From assembly GCA_946481445.1 (NCBI GenBank), contig CAMLOA010000003.1:1-15968 (forward strand): a stretch of DNA of 15,968 bases, read 5' to 3'. The position numbers and the translations under genes were made by a program. The stretch's first letter is position 1; every line of letters begins with the position of its first letter. Positions 7,213 through 15,354 of this stretch are shown piece after piece. The notes beneath the pieces were generated by a model that worked only from the letters and a program-made list of their open reading frames with translations, was not told the origin of the DNA and ran no database searches. The DNA comes from an uncultured Devosia sp. Lineage in GTDB: Bacteria > Pseudomonadota > Alphaproteobacteria > Rhizobiales > Devosiaceae.

Positions 7213-9612
7213 CTAGCCCGCCAGCGCCGACAGCTTCTCTTCAGCCTCCGCCTTGACCGCTGGAGCGCGCGTCGGAACCTTGCTCAGCAGGTAATGCGGC
7301 AGGTCGACCCCGTCCAGCGGCCGGGCGAAGTAGAACCCCTGCAGCTGGTGGCAGGCAATCGCCGACAGGAACTCGGCCTGTTCCTTGGTCTCGACGCCTT
7401 CGGCGGTGATCTTGAGCTTGAGCGTCTTGCCCAGCGATGCGATCGCCTTGAGGATGTCCCGGGCCACCTCGTCCTGGCTCGACGCATCGACGAAGGAGCG
7501 GTCGATCTTGATCTTGTCGAACGGAAACTTCAGCAGGTAGCTCAGCGACGAGTAGCCGGTGCCGAAATCGTCCATGGCGATAGTCACGCCCAGGGCGCGG
7601 ATTTCGCCGAGCTTGTCGACGACCTCGTCCGGGTTCTCCATGAGAAGGCCTTCGGTGATCTCGATCTCGAGCCGGTGCGGCGCCAGTCCAGATATGGCCA
7701 GGGCCTTCTGCACCACCTGGGAAATGTCCGACCTGCGGAAATGCTTGGCCGACAGGTTCACTGCCACCGTAAGGTGCTCGGGCCAGCTCGCGGCCGCCGC
7801 GCAGGCCTGCTCGATGGTCCAGTCGCCAATGTCCACGATCAGGTTGGATTGTTCGGCGATGGGGATGAACTCGGCCGGCGGCACGAGGCCACGTATCGGG
7901 TGGTTCCACCGGATCAGCGCCTCAAATCCGGTGGGCTGTTCATCCTCGGTGGAAACCAGCGGCTGGTAATAGAGCACCAGCTCGCCATTGCCCACGGCGT
8001 CGCGTAATTCGGCCTCCAGCAGCCGGCGCTCGCGCGCCTCTGAGTCCATCTGGCTCTCGAAGAAGCGATAGGCCGACCGGCCATCGGCCTTGGCGCGATA
8101 GAGCGCCAGGTCGGCATTGCGCAGGATCTGGTCAGGCCGCGTGCCGTTGACCGGGGCCATGGCAATGCCGATGCTGACCCCGATCGACACCTGCTCGTCA
8201 TCGATCTGGTAGGGTGCCTTGATCTCGGCGATCAGGCGGCTCGCCAGCTGCGCCAGGTTGTCTGGGCTGCAGTCGTTGGGCAGGATGATGGCGAATTCGT
8301 CGCCACCCAGCCGGGCGGTCAGGTCGGTTTCGCGCACCAGGGCCACGATCCGCCGCGCCACCATCACCAGCAGCCGGTCGCCAGCCATGTGCCCGCGCGT
8401 GTCATTGACCGATTTGAACTGGTCGAGGTCGAGGAACATCACCGAAAATGGCGTGCCATAGCGCTCCAGCCGCGCCACGCAGCTGTTGAGCTGTTCGGTG
8501 AACTTGGTCCGGTTGAGCAGCCCTGTCATGGAGTCGTGATGGGCAAGCATGGTGATGCGCCGCTCGGCGACCTTGCGCTCGGTCACGTCCGAACCGGTGC
8601 CGATATAGCCCAGATAGACTCCTGCTTCGTCATAGGCTGGCTTACCGGTCAGGCTCCACCAGCATTCCTTGCCGTCGGCCGTCACGCGCAGCTCGACATC
8701 CTGGAACGTCGCCCGGTTCTCTATGTCGCGCTCCAGATGCACGATGAGCGGGTCGTCGGGCGGGGTGATGCACTGCAGGAAATGTACATAGTCGGCGCCG
8801 AGCAGCGCCTCCTCGTCCACGCCCGTGGCCGCGGTGAAGCCGGCCGAGATGCGGTTGATCGCTCCGTCCGCATCAAAGCCCCAGATCCAGTCCGAGGTGC
8901 TCTGCTCGAATTCGCGCAGCAGCAGGCCGATGATTTCCTTCTTTTCCTTGACCAGGGATTCGGAGGCACGATGCGCCACGAAGGCCGAAGCGTGGTTGAA
9001 CGTGATGATCACCATGACAAAGGTGAACCCCATCAGCAGCAACCCCTGCAACCAGAGGTCCGGTGCCGAAGTCAGGTTCAGCACGGTGCCGAGCGCCCCT
9101 ACGATCAGGGGAATGGTGAAGGCGGCAAGGGCCTGCGGATAATTGACCAGGGCCATCATGGAAATGCAGAGCAGGCCACCCACCGCGATGGTTGCGACGC
9201 TCCGGGCCGTCTGGTCCGTGTCGATCGGGAGCACGTTGAACACCAGGCCCCACAGGGTCCCCACGAGCCCGGCATAGACTATGGTCTGCCACACACCGGT
9301 CCTGATGCGGGACGCGGCATCCGCCTGGCGCGGCCGCAGCGCCAGGAAGGCGCCATGGGCGCAGAGCATCACGATGACGCCGGTTCCGGCCAGCACTGGC
9401 CAGAAACGGGGCGTTGCCCAGGTCAGGCTGAGGAAGGCCGCCGCCACCACGATGCACACCGCCAGCAGGGCCGGAGTCATGTTGGCCACCGAAGCCAGTT
9501 GCTGGCGAAGCAGCTTCTCGCGCACGGCCGGCGACAGTCCATCGGCACCAATGGCGCGATCGACGAAGCCGCTGACCAGAGAAAGCAGACCGGGATCGGG
9601 TTTGGCGTTCAT
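7213..9612 (-). CDS. Six-TM PAS-GGDEF-EAL cyclic-di-GMP enzyme
   Basis: A 799-residue inner-membrane protein. Six hydrophobic helices lie at about 47-206. A PAS domain follows (about 232-345, ending in GTGSDVTERK). The GGDEF domain has RLGGDEF with GGDEF at 436-440, and an RETD inhibitory site at 427-430. The EAL domain has EALIRW (564-569), EITE, DDFGTGYSS (681-689), KIDRSF and AEGVET. Residues for both synthesis and breakdown of c-di-GMP look intact, so net direction may depend on the sensor input. The six-helix module does not match a MASE domain I can name. Start is uncertain: the ATG at 9612 and a GTG at 9636 are both in frame and neither has a clear ribosome binding site. It is convergent with the ABC operon and divergent from the oxoamine-synthase gene. 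Confidence 0.93.
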   Translation of the reverse strand: MNAKPDPGLLSLVSGFVDRAIGADGLSPAVREKLLRQQLASVANMTPALLAVCIVVAAAFLSLTWATPRFWPVLAGTGVIVMLCAHGAFLALRPRQADAASRIRTGVWQTIVYAGLVGTLWGLVFNVLPIDTDQTARSVATIAVGGLLCISMMALVNYPQALAAFTIPLIVGALGTVLNLTSAPDLWLQGLLLMGFTFVMVIITFNHASAFVAHRASESLVKEKKEIIGLLLREFEQSTSDWIWGFDADGAINRISAGFTAATGVDEEALLGADYVHFLQCITPPDDPLIVHLERDIENRATFQDVELRVTADGKECWWSLTGKPAYDEAGVYLGYIGTGSDVTERKVAERRITMLAHHDSMTGLLNRTKFTEQLNSCVARLERYGTPFSVMFLDLDQFKSVNDTRGHMAGDRLLVMVARRIVALVRETDLTARLGGDEFAIILPNDCSPDNLAQLASRLIAEIKAPYQIDDEQVSIGVSIGIAMAPVNGTRPDQILRNADLALYRAKADGRSAYRFFESQMDSEARERRLLEAELRDAVGNGELVLYYQPLVSTEDEQPTGFEALIRWNHPIRGLVPPAEFIPIAEQSNLIVDIGDWTIEQACAAAASWPEHLTVAVNLSAKHFRRSDISQVVQKALAISGLAPHRLEIEITEGLLMENPDEVVDKLGEIRALGVTIAMDDFGTGYSSLSYLLKFPFDKIKIDRSFVDASSQDEVARDILKAIASLGKTLKLKITAEGVETKEQAEFLSAIACHQLQGFYFARPLDGVDLPHYLLSKVPTRAPAVKAEAEEKLSALAG

Positions 9613-9650
9613 ATCGGCAATATGCTGGCGCCCCACTTAATTTTGCGTGT

Positions 9651-9695
9651 GCTGCCGATCACGATTGATTTGTATTCGGGTCCGGCTACCGATCA
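9651..9695. promoter_or_regulatory. Direct repeat pair in the divergent promoter region
   Basis: GCTGCCGATCA at 9651-9661 and GCTACCGATCA at 9685-9695 match at 10 of 11 positions and are 34 bases apart, close to three helical turns. They sit in an AT-richer gap between the GGDEF-EAL gene and the oxoamine-synthase gene. Tandem sites on one DNA face are a common layout for a regulator, but no protein can be assigned. Confidence 0.4.
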
Positions 9696-9719
9696 TTAAT
9701 CTCAAATTGCTTCGGCACG

Positions 9720-9750
9720 GTGTTACACAAAATAAACTCAAGCGCTTAAG
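9720..9750. promoter_or_regulatory. Operator-like palindromes upstream of the oxoamine-synthase gene
   Basis: GTGTTACAC at 9720-9728 is a perfect odd palindrome. CTCAAGCGCTTAAG at 9737-9750 is symmetric at six of seven pairs around a central CG. The core AAGCGCTT has the form typical of LacI/GalR-family operators (central CpG). The site is about 70 bases before the ATG at 9820, a normal operator distance. The regulator is not in the window. Confidence 0.4.
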
Positions 9751-9819
9751 CCGTCTTTCAAGCCGGATCCGTAACTTTGCCCACAAAGGGCCAGGATTGG
9801 CCTTGCGTGGGAGTGCGTC

Positions 9820-11178
9820 ATGAATTCGAAGATCGATCCGGTTCCGGAAGCAGCACTGACGGGCAGTCTGCGCGACTTCCGGGCCCCCGAGGGACCGGAC
9901 CTCATCGGCCGCATCGCCGGCTTCTATGAGTGGCAGGATTTGCGCCGGCAGCACGAGCTGTGGCCCTATGCGCGCTCCACCTCCACGGCCCCCAAGGCGC
10001 GCTGCGAGGCGCGCAGCGATACGGGCGAAGCCTTCTCGGGCATCAATTTCGCCAGCCAGGACTATCTGAGCCTGTCGTCCCATCCCGCCGTCAAGGCTGC
10101 GGCCATCAAGGCCATCGGCGAATACGGGGTGCACAGCGCCGGCTCGGCCGCGCTGCTCGGCAACACCGCCAATTCCCTGCTGCTCGAAGCGGGCCTGTCC
10201 GCCTTCCTGGGCGGCCGGGAAATCGTCCTCTACCCCACGGGCTGGGCCGCGGGCTATGGCTCGGTGCAGGGCTTCGTGCGCGCCAACGACCATGTCGTCA
10301 TGGACATCCTGGCCCATTCCTGCCTGCAGGAAGGCGCCAAGGCCGCCACCCAGAACATCCACTACCATGGCCATCTCAATCTCGAGGCGCTGGCCCGCAA
10401 GCTCGAGCGCATCCGCACCAATGATCGCGACAATGGCATCCTGGTGGTGACCGAGAGCCTGTTCTCCATGCACTCCGACACCCCGGACCTGCGGGCCATG
10501 CGCGGGCTGTGCGACGAGTTCAATGCCACTCTTCTGGTCGACTGCGCCCACGACCTCGGCTCGATCGGCGATGACGGCCTGGGCCATCTGGGCCTGCAGA
10601 ACGCCATGGATTGCGCCGATATCATCATCGGCAGCTTTTCCAAGACCTTCGGCTCCAATGGCGGCTTCATCGCCGTGAAGTCCCGGGCCACGGCCGAATA
10701 CCTCAAATATTACAGCGCCACCCACACCTTCTCGAACGCGCTCTCGCCGGTGCAATGCGCCTCGGTGCTGGCGGCGCTCGATATCGTGCGCTCCGAGGAA
10801 GGCCGCCTGCTGCGCCGCAAGCTGATGGACAATATCCTCTACCTGCGGGCGGAAATGACCCGTGCCGGCCTCGAAACATTGGGCGACCCCTCTCCGATCG
10901 TCCCGGTTCGCCTGGGCCTCGAAGGCGTCGGCCGCTTTGCCAGCCGCCACCTGATGGCCATGGGTGGCATTGCCAACCTCGTCGAATATCCGGCCGTGCC
11001 GCAGGGTGGCGCCCGCTTCCGCTTCCAGGTGATGGCGTCCCACACCAGGGAGGACATCGACCAGGTCGTGCACATCCTGGCCAAGGCCATGCGCGATGCC
11101 GATCTCGAATACCGCCTCGGGCATGAAGGCCAGCAGGATGCCGGCCGGGCCCGTACGGCACAGGCCACCGCTGCCTGA
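9820..11178 (+). CDS. Alpha-oxoamine synthase-family PLP enzyme (possible CqsA/LqsA-type autoinducer synthase)
   Basis: A 452-residue fold-type I PLP enzyme of the KBL/BioF/HemA/SPT/CqsA family. The Schiff-base lysine is K275 in GSFSKTFGSNGG. D241 and H244 lie in LVDCAHDLGSIG, His166 in DILAHS stacks on the cofactor, and TESLFSMHSD is the usual active-site strand. An N-terminal extension of about 70 residues precedes NFASQDYLSLSSHP. The family condenses an amino acid or an amine donor with an acyl-CoA. The product is not readable: no biotin, heme or sphingolipid gene is nearby, whereas a receiver gene follows 11 bases later and a six-TM hybrid kinase lies close by. That context resembles alpha-hydroxyketone quorum-sensing loci. 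The glutamate of the usual DEAH-type motif is replaced by Cys242. The start has GGGAG six bases upstream. Confidence 0.85.
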   Translation: MNSKIDPVPEAALTGSLRDFRAPEGPDLIGRIAGFYEWQDLRRQHELWPYARSTSTAPKARCEARSDTGEAFSGINFASQDYLSLSSHPAVKAAAIKAIGEYGVHSAGSAALLGNTANSLLLEAGLSAFLGGREIVLYPTGWAAGYGSVQGFVRANDHVVMDILAHSCLQEGAKAATQNIHYHGHLNLEALARKLERIRTNDRDNGILVVTESLFSMHSDTPDLRAMRGLCDEFNATLLVDCAHDLGSIGDDGLGHLGLQNAMDCADIIIGSFSKTFGSNGGFIAVKSRATAEYLKYYSATHTFSNALSPVQCASVLAALDIVRSEEGRLLRRKLMDNILYLRAEMTRAGLETLGDPSPIVPVRLGLEGVGRFASRHLMAMGGIANLVEYPAVPQGGARFRFQVMASHTREDIDQVVHILAKAMRDADLEYRLGHEGQQDAGRARTAQATAA

Positions 11179-11189
11179 CGGAGCCGCTC

Positions 11190-11582
11190 ATGGGTCAGGC
11201 CCTGACGCTTCTCGCCGTCGACGACGACGCTCCGTCCGCCGAACTGATCGTGCGGGTGGCCGAACGCTGCGGCTACGAGGCCTTTGCCACCTCGGATTCC
11301 CGCGGTGTCATCAATCTGGTCGCCGCGCTCCGTCCCGACGTCGTGGCGGTCGATGTGTCCATGCCGCATGTCGATGCGGTGGAACTGTTCCGCCTGCTCG
11401 CCGAGCGGCGCTATGCCGGGGAACTCATCATCGTCAGCGGGCAGGATGAACAGACCCTGTCCATGGTGCAGCGTTCGGCCGAAATGCTGGGCCTGCACCG
11501 CCCCGCGGTGCACCAGAAGCCGCTCGACTTTGCCCGCCTGCGCGAGACGCTCAACGATGCGCGCTCGGCCAGGGCCGGCTGA
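11190..11582 (+). CDS. Stand-alone receiver-domain response regulator
   Basis: A 130-residue single REC domain with no output domain. The acidic pocket is DDD at 11-13, the phosphoacceptor is Asp55 in VVAVDVSMPH, the switch residue is Ser83 in IIVSG, and Lys110 is in HQKPLD. All key residues are present, so it should be phosphorylatable. It starts 11 bases after the oxoamine-synthase stop with GGAG at the right distance, so the two form an operon. A receiver next to an autoinducer synthase recalls LqsR, but LqsR has an extra domain that this protein lacks. Confidence 0.92.
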   Translation: MGQALTLLAVDDDAPSAELIVRVAERCGYEAFATSDSRGVINLVAALRPDVVAVDVSMPHVDAVELFRLLAERRYAGELIIVSGQDEQTLSMVQRSAEMLGLHRPAVHQKPLDFARLRETLNDARSARAG

Positions 11583-11584
11583 TC

Positions 11585-11612
11585 GCCGCCGGCGCACAAT
11601 GGCGCCGCCGGC
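11585..11612. terminator. Hairpin between convergent genes, probable bidirectional terminator
   Basis: Arms 11585-11595 and 11602-11612 pair at 10 of 11 positions around ACAATG. The hairpin lies in the 39-base gap between the two convergent receiver genes, where one structure could end transcription from both sides. It has no T run on either strand, so any termination would rely on Rho or stalling. Confidence 0.5.
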
Positions 11613-11621
11613 ACGGCCGGA

Positions 11622-12017
11622 CTAGATCGAGACCACCGCGGCTTCCGGCATCTTTGGTCCGAGCACGGCCTGCATCTTGCCCAGCAGGCGCGGCAGGTCC
11701 ACCGGCTTGGTGTCGAAATCGATGCACCCGGCCGCCAGCGCCTTGGCACGGTCCGACTCGAAGGCGCTGGCCGTCAAGGCAATGATGGGCAGCGCCGCGG
11801 TCTCAGGGTCGGCCCTGATGCGGCGGGTGGCCTCGCAGCCATCCATCTCGCCCAGCCCGATGTCCATCAGGATCACGTCGGGCATCAGGGCCTTCGCCGC
11901 CGCGATCCCGCTCGGACCGTCCTCGGCAAAGCGGATGGAAAATCCGCGGCGTTCCAGGCGGCGGCCCAGCACGTCGCGGTTGATGGGGTTGTCTTCGACG
12001 ATCAGCACGAGGGTCAT
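11622..12017 (-). CDS. DivK-like stand-alone receiver response regulator
   Basis: A 131-residue REC domain. Acidic pocket ED at 8-9 (VEDNPINRDVL), Asp52 in VILMDIGLGEMDG, Thr82 in IIALTASA, Lys104 in DTKPVD. The EDNPINRD and MDI-MDG wording is that of DivK/CheY-like receivers that work inside phosphorelays. It begins 21 bases after the stop of the hybrid kinase gene, with GGAG eight bases before the ATG, and so is the second gene of that operon. It has no output domain and must act by protein contact. Confidence 0.92.
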   Translation of the reverse strand: MTLVLIVEDNPINRDVLGRRLERRGFSIRFAEDGPSGIAAAKALMPDVILMDIGLGEMDGCEATRRIRADPETAALPIIALTASAFESDRAKALAAGCIDFDTKPVDLPRLLGKMQAVLGPKMPEAAVVSI

Positions 12018-12038
12018 GGCTGATGCTCCACTTCTATT

Positions 12039-13949
12039 CTATTCGTTTGCCGCCCTGGCGCGTGGCTGCCCGCGGGTCGCCTTGAGCCCTGCCAGGGCCG
12101 CCTTCACGCGCGAGGCATCGAGCGGCTTCATCACGATACCGTCCGCCCCCGCCGCCAGTGCCTTGGCCCGCTCGGAAAGGATGGAGATCATGAACACCGG
12201 GATGTCGGCGGTGATGGGGTCGGCCTTGAGCGCCGCCAGCACATCCCAGCCGTCGAAGCCGGGCATGAGGATATCGAGGAATATGGCGGCGGGCTTGACC
12301 GTCCGGGCGATCTGCAGCGCCGATTGGGGCGCGTCGGTACAGATGGGTGTAAAGTCTTCCTTGTTGAACAGCCGCTCGGCAAGTTCGAGGAAGTTCCGGT
12401 CGTCGTCGACGATCAGCAGGCGTTGCCGCTTGTCGTGATTTTCGGCGTGGCCATTCATTCCGGCATTGCCCTGCCGCCGGTCGGCTGCCTCCGCTTCCCT
12501 GTCCGCAAGCAATTCGGCATCGTCGTCCTCCCGCTGCCGCGCCAGGGCCGGTGGCGAGATCGTCATCGGCGGAACGTCGGGCGCATCCGCCTGTTCCTTT
12601 GCCGGCAGCCGGATGGTGAAGCGGCTTCCCTTGCCCAGTTCGCTCTCGATCTCGATCTGCCCGCCCATCAGCCGGAGCAGGTTCTGGCTGAGCGACAGGC
12701 CCAGGCCCGTGCCGCCATAGACCGCCGCGATCTTGGAATTGGCCTGGGTGAAGTTGGAGAACAGGGCCTTCTGCTGCTCGCGGGAAATGCCAATGCCCGT
12801 ATCGACGACGGCGATCTCCACCCAGTGCGCATCGCGCCTAACCGCCAGGGTGATCTGCCCGTTCTGCGTGAACTTGGCCGCGTTGGACAGCAGGTTGAAT
12901 ATGGCCTGGCGCAGCTTGGTGGCGTCGGCCTTGAGCGTGCCCAGGCTCGTGCCGCGCTCGACCAGGAAACTGTTGGTGTTCTTTGCCGCCAGGGGACGCG
13001 CCGTGGCCTCCACCTCGTCGATCAGCCTGTCGAGATCGACATTCTCCAGATGCAGCGCCATCTTGCCAGCCTCGATCTTGGAGATGTCGAGGATGTCATT
13101 GACCATGGCCAGAAGGTGCTTGCCCGCCGCGCTGATCTTCTGCAGGTCGGCGATCTGCTCCCCGCGCCCGTCCAGTTCGGCATCCTCGAGCAGGATTTCC
13201 GAATAGCCCAGCACGGCATTGAGGGGCGTGCGCAACTCATGGCTCATCTTGGCCAGGAATTCCGATTTGGCGCCGTTGGCGCGTTCCGCATCGTCCTTGG
13301 CCTGGGTCAGCGCCTTGAGCGTATCCTGGTGCCGCTCGATCTCGCGGATCAGCTCCGACTGGCTGTCCACCACGCTCGAGTAATAGGCCGCCATCATGAA
13401 CACATAGATGTTCGAGCCCAGCGCGGATAGCACCCCCGCCACCACCATCTCGCTGACCGGGATGTGTTCGGGAAACTGGCCGACCAGGTAGAAGGCATAG
13501 AGGCTGAGAATACCCAGGGTGATCTGGCTGAGCACGAAGATGCGCGCCGTCCAGGTCGAGCCCAGATACATGAAGGCGAGCAGCGGCGTCAGCACGAACC
13601 ACACCAGGAACGGCGAACTGGTGCCGCCGTAATTATACGTGCCCCACAGGATACAGAAGGTCAGGTTGAGCACGCTGGCCATCGCCAGCGGCGTGTAGGC
13701 CCGCGGGAACAGCTTGACCAGCGCCAGGAACGGCCAGAAGCCGTATATCGAGGCCGCCAGGATCAGGACATGCGGGAAGGGATTGGGGTCGGCAAACCAC
13801 AGGAAGACCGGGATGGGCGTGGCGATGATGGGCCCAAACAGGTGGCTGATGATGAACATCTGCACGCGCTTGCGCACATGCAGGTCACCGGCCATGAAAT
13901 CGGGGACGAACCAGTTCATCACCCGTTGAAACGCCGACAAGATACTCAC
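12039..13949 (-). CDS. Six-TM hybrid sensor histidine kinase with C-terminal receiver
   Basis: A 636-residue membrane protein. Six hydrophobic helices fill about 33-190 with very short loops, then a coiled coil (about 195-228), HisKA with His237 in SHELRTPLN, HATPase with NLLSNAAKF, DTGIGIS and GGTGLGLSL, a polar acidic linker (about 452-506), and a REC domain with DDD 515-517, Asp559 and Lys608. This order (six helices, kinase, receiver) is also that of CqsS; DivJ-like kinases share the multi-helix N-terminus but lack the receiver. No Hpt domain is seen. The chosen start is GTG at 13949, with GAGG seven bases upstream. An ATG at 13919 and a GTG at 13994 are alternatives. Confidence 0.9.
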   Translation of the reverse strand: MSILSAFQRVMNWFVPDFMAGDLHVRKRVQMFIISHLFGPIIATPIPVFLWFADPNPFPHVLILAASIYGFWPFLALVKLFPRAYTPLAMASVLNLTFCILWGTYNYGGTSSPFLVWFVLTPLLAFMYLGSTWTARIFVLSQITLGILSLYAFYLVGQFPEHIPVSEMVVAGVLSALGSNIYVFMMAAYYSSVVDSQSELIREIERHQDTLKALTQAKDDAERANGAKSEFLAKMSHELRTPLNAVLGYSEILLEDAELDGRGEQIADLQKISAAGKHLLAMVNDILDISKIEAGKMALHLENVDLDRLIDEVEATARPLAAKNTNSFLVERGTSLGTLKADATKLRQAIFNLLSNAAKFTQNGQITLAVRRDAHWVEIAVVDTGIGISREQQKALFSNFTQANSKIAAVYGGTGLGLSLSQNLLRLMGGQIEIESELGKGSRFTIRLPAKEQADAPDVPPMTISPPALARQREDDDAELLADREAEAADRRQGNAGMNGHAENHDKRQRLLIVDDDRNFLELAERLFNKEDFTPICTDAPQSALQIARTVKPAAIFLDILMPGFDGWDVLAALKADPITADIPVFMISILSERAKALAAGADGIVMKPLDASRVKAALAGLKATRGQPRARAANE

Positions 13950-14053
13950 GGGCTGGCCTCGCGCAACTAGACCGCGAGAGTCTGGATGCAACACTTTGAA
14001 AAGTCGTAAACTGCGGGTCCCAAGGTGAATGTAACCCAGGAAATCCGGGCCTG

Positions 14054-15265
14054 TCAGAGACCTAGCGTTGCATGCTCCAGTGCTGTCATCACGCCGCGGA
14101 GCTCGGCAAGACCCTTCATGCGCCCGATCGTGGGATAGCCGGGCTGCGACCGCCGGCCCAGGTCATCCAGGATGTCCTGCCCGTGGTCGGGCCGCATGGG
14201 GATTTGCCAGTCGGCGCGGCCCGCCGCCTTTCGCCTCTTCTCCTCGCGCACGATGGCCGCGATCAGGGCCACCATGTCCGTGTCCCCGCCCAGATGCTCG
14301 GCCTCATAGAACGAGCCGACAATGTCGTCGGTGTCGCGCTTGACGTTGCGCAGATGCAGGAAATGCACCTTGTCGCCGAGCCGCTCCATCATGCCGGGCA
14401 GGTCATTGTCCGGACGGGCCCCGAGCGATCCCGAGCACAGCGTCATGCCATTGGCCGGGCTCTCCACCGCGCCGAGCATATAGGCATAGTCCGCTTCGGT
14501 GGACATCACGCGCGGCAGCCCCAGCAGGGCGAATGGCGGATCGTCGGGGTGGCAGCACAGCCGCAGCCCCAGGTCCTCGGCCACCGGCACCACCTCGGTG
14601 AGGAAATCGACGAAGTGCATGCGCAGCCGTTCGCGCGTGATCGCGCCATATTCGCTCAGATGGGCGCGAACATCGTCCAATGTCATTGACTCGGTCGAGC
14701 CCGGCAGGCCCATGGTCACGTTGCGCGCCAGCTGCCTTTGCGCGGTCTCGTCCATGGCCGCGAAGCGGCGTCCGGCCTCGTCGGCTATGGCATTGGTGTA
14801 GTCGGCCGGGGCGCCGGGCCGTTCGAGGATGTGGATGTCGAACGCGGCAAAGTCATTGATGTCGAACCGCATGCATGAGCCGCCCTTGGGCACGGTCCAG
14901 CGCAGGTCGGTGCGCGTCCAGTCCAGCACGGGCATGAAATTGTAGCAGATCACCTCGATGCCGCTGTCGACCAGGTTCTGCATGGAAACCTTGTAATTGG
15001 CGATATGCTCGCGCCAGGCCCCCTTCTGCTTCTTGATGTCTTCCGACACCGGCAGGCTCTCCACCACATCCCAGGTCAGGCCCGAAGGCGTGCCATCCTT
15101 GCGGGTGGCGATTTCCTCCTTCCGCCGGGCGATTTCCTCATGCGTCCAGATTACCCCATTGGGGACGTGATGGAGCGCACTGACAACCCCTTGGGCCCCC
15201 ACTTGCGTGATGTCGTCGATGCTGCACAGGTCTTTGGGTCCGAACCACCGCCAGGTCTGTCGCAA
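14054..15265 (-). CDS. uxuA: Mannonate dehydratase
   Basis: A 403-residue enzyme that dehydrates D-mannonate to 2-keto-3-deoxygluconate in glucuronate breakdown. The family start RQTWRWFGPKDLCSIDDI is directly followed by QGVVSALHHVPNG. ESLPVSEDIK, CYNFMPVLDWTRTDL, metal-site residues in CCHPDDPP, FLHLRNV, HLGGDTDM and the MRPDHG motif are all present in order. Length agrees with the E. coli enzyme (394). The start is TTG at 15265: it sits exactly where the family begins and has GGAG eight bases upstream, and no in-frame ATG is close. The frame stays open to 15610, but that part is a proline-rich shadow of the neighbouring gene. No other uronate genes are in view. Confidence 0.93.
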   Translation of the reverse strand: MRQTWRWFGPKDLCSIDDITQVGAQGVVSALHHVPNGVIWTHEEIARRKEEIATRKDGTPSGLTWDVVESLPVSEDIKKQKGAWREHIANYKVSMQNLVDSGIEVICYNFMPVLDWTRTDLRWTVPKGGSCMRFDINDFAAFDIHILERPGAPADYTNAIADEAGRRFAAMDETAQRQLARNVTMGLPGSTESMTLDDVRAHLSEYGAITRERLRMHFVDFLTEVVPVAEDLGLRLCCHPDDPPFALLGLPRVMSTEADYAYMLGAVESPANGMTLCSGSLGARPDNDLPGMMERLGDKVHFLHLRNVKRDTDDIVGSFYEAEHLGGDTDMVALIAAIVREEKRRKAAGRADWQIPMRPDHGQDILDDLGRRSQPGYPTIGRMKGLAELRGVMTALEHATLGL

Positions 15266-15280
15266 ATCAGGCACTCCATT

Positions 15281-15352
15281 CTTGTATGGTAGTGCTTTGC
15301 CACAAGGCGGACGGCGGGGAAAGCCCTTCCGCACCTTCGGGAGAGCCGAAAG
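15281..15352. promoter_or_regulatory. Gap before uxuA: weak inverted repeat and hairpin
   Basis: The 89-base gap between the DUF4326 stop and the uxuA start holds CTTGT (15281-15285) facing ACAAG (15302-15306), a loose inverted repeat just before uxuA. It also holds a hairpin, CCTTCGG (15334-15340) with CCGAAAG (15346-15352), three bases past the DUF4326 stop codon. The first could be an operator for a uronate regulator and the second a weak terminator without a T run. Both are tentative. Confidence 0.25.
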
Positions 15353-15354
15353 CG

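Noticed and set aside
8389..9699. Plus-strand open frame of 436 codons opposite the GGDEF-EAL gene
   Set aside because: Antisense shadow; low-complexity composition and no domain.
9637..11124. Minus-strand open frame of 495 codons opposite the oxoamine synthase
   Set aside because: Shadow of a well-supported gene; its protein is His/Gly/Ala rich with no family motifs.
9820..11178. Assignment as serine palmitoyltransferase, BioF or KBL
   Set aside because: Family motifs fit all of them, but no sphingolipid, biotin or threonine-degradation gene is nearby. Left open pending phylogeny.
12324..13430. Plus-strand open frame of 368 codons opposite the hybrid kinase
   Set aside because: Antisense shadow of intact HisKA/HATPase coding sequence.
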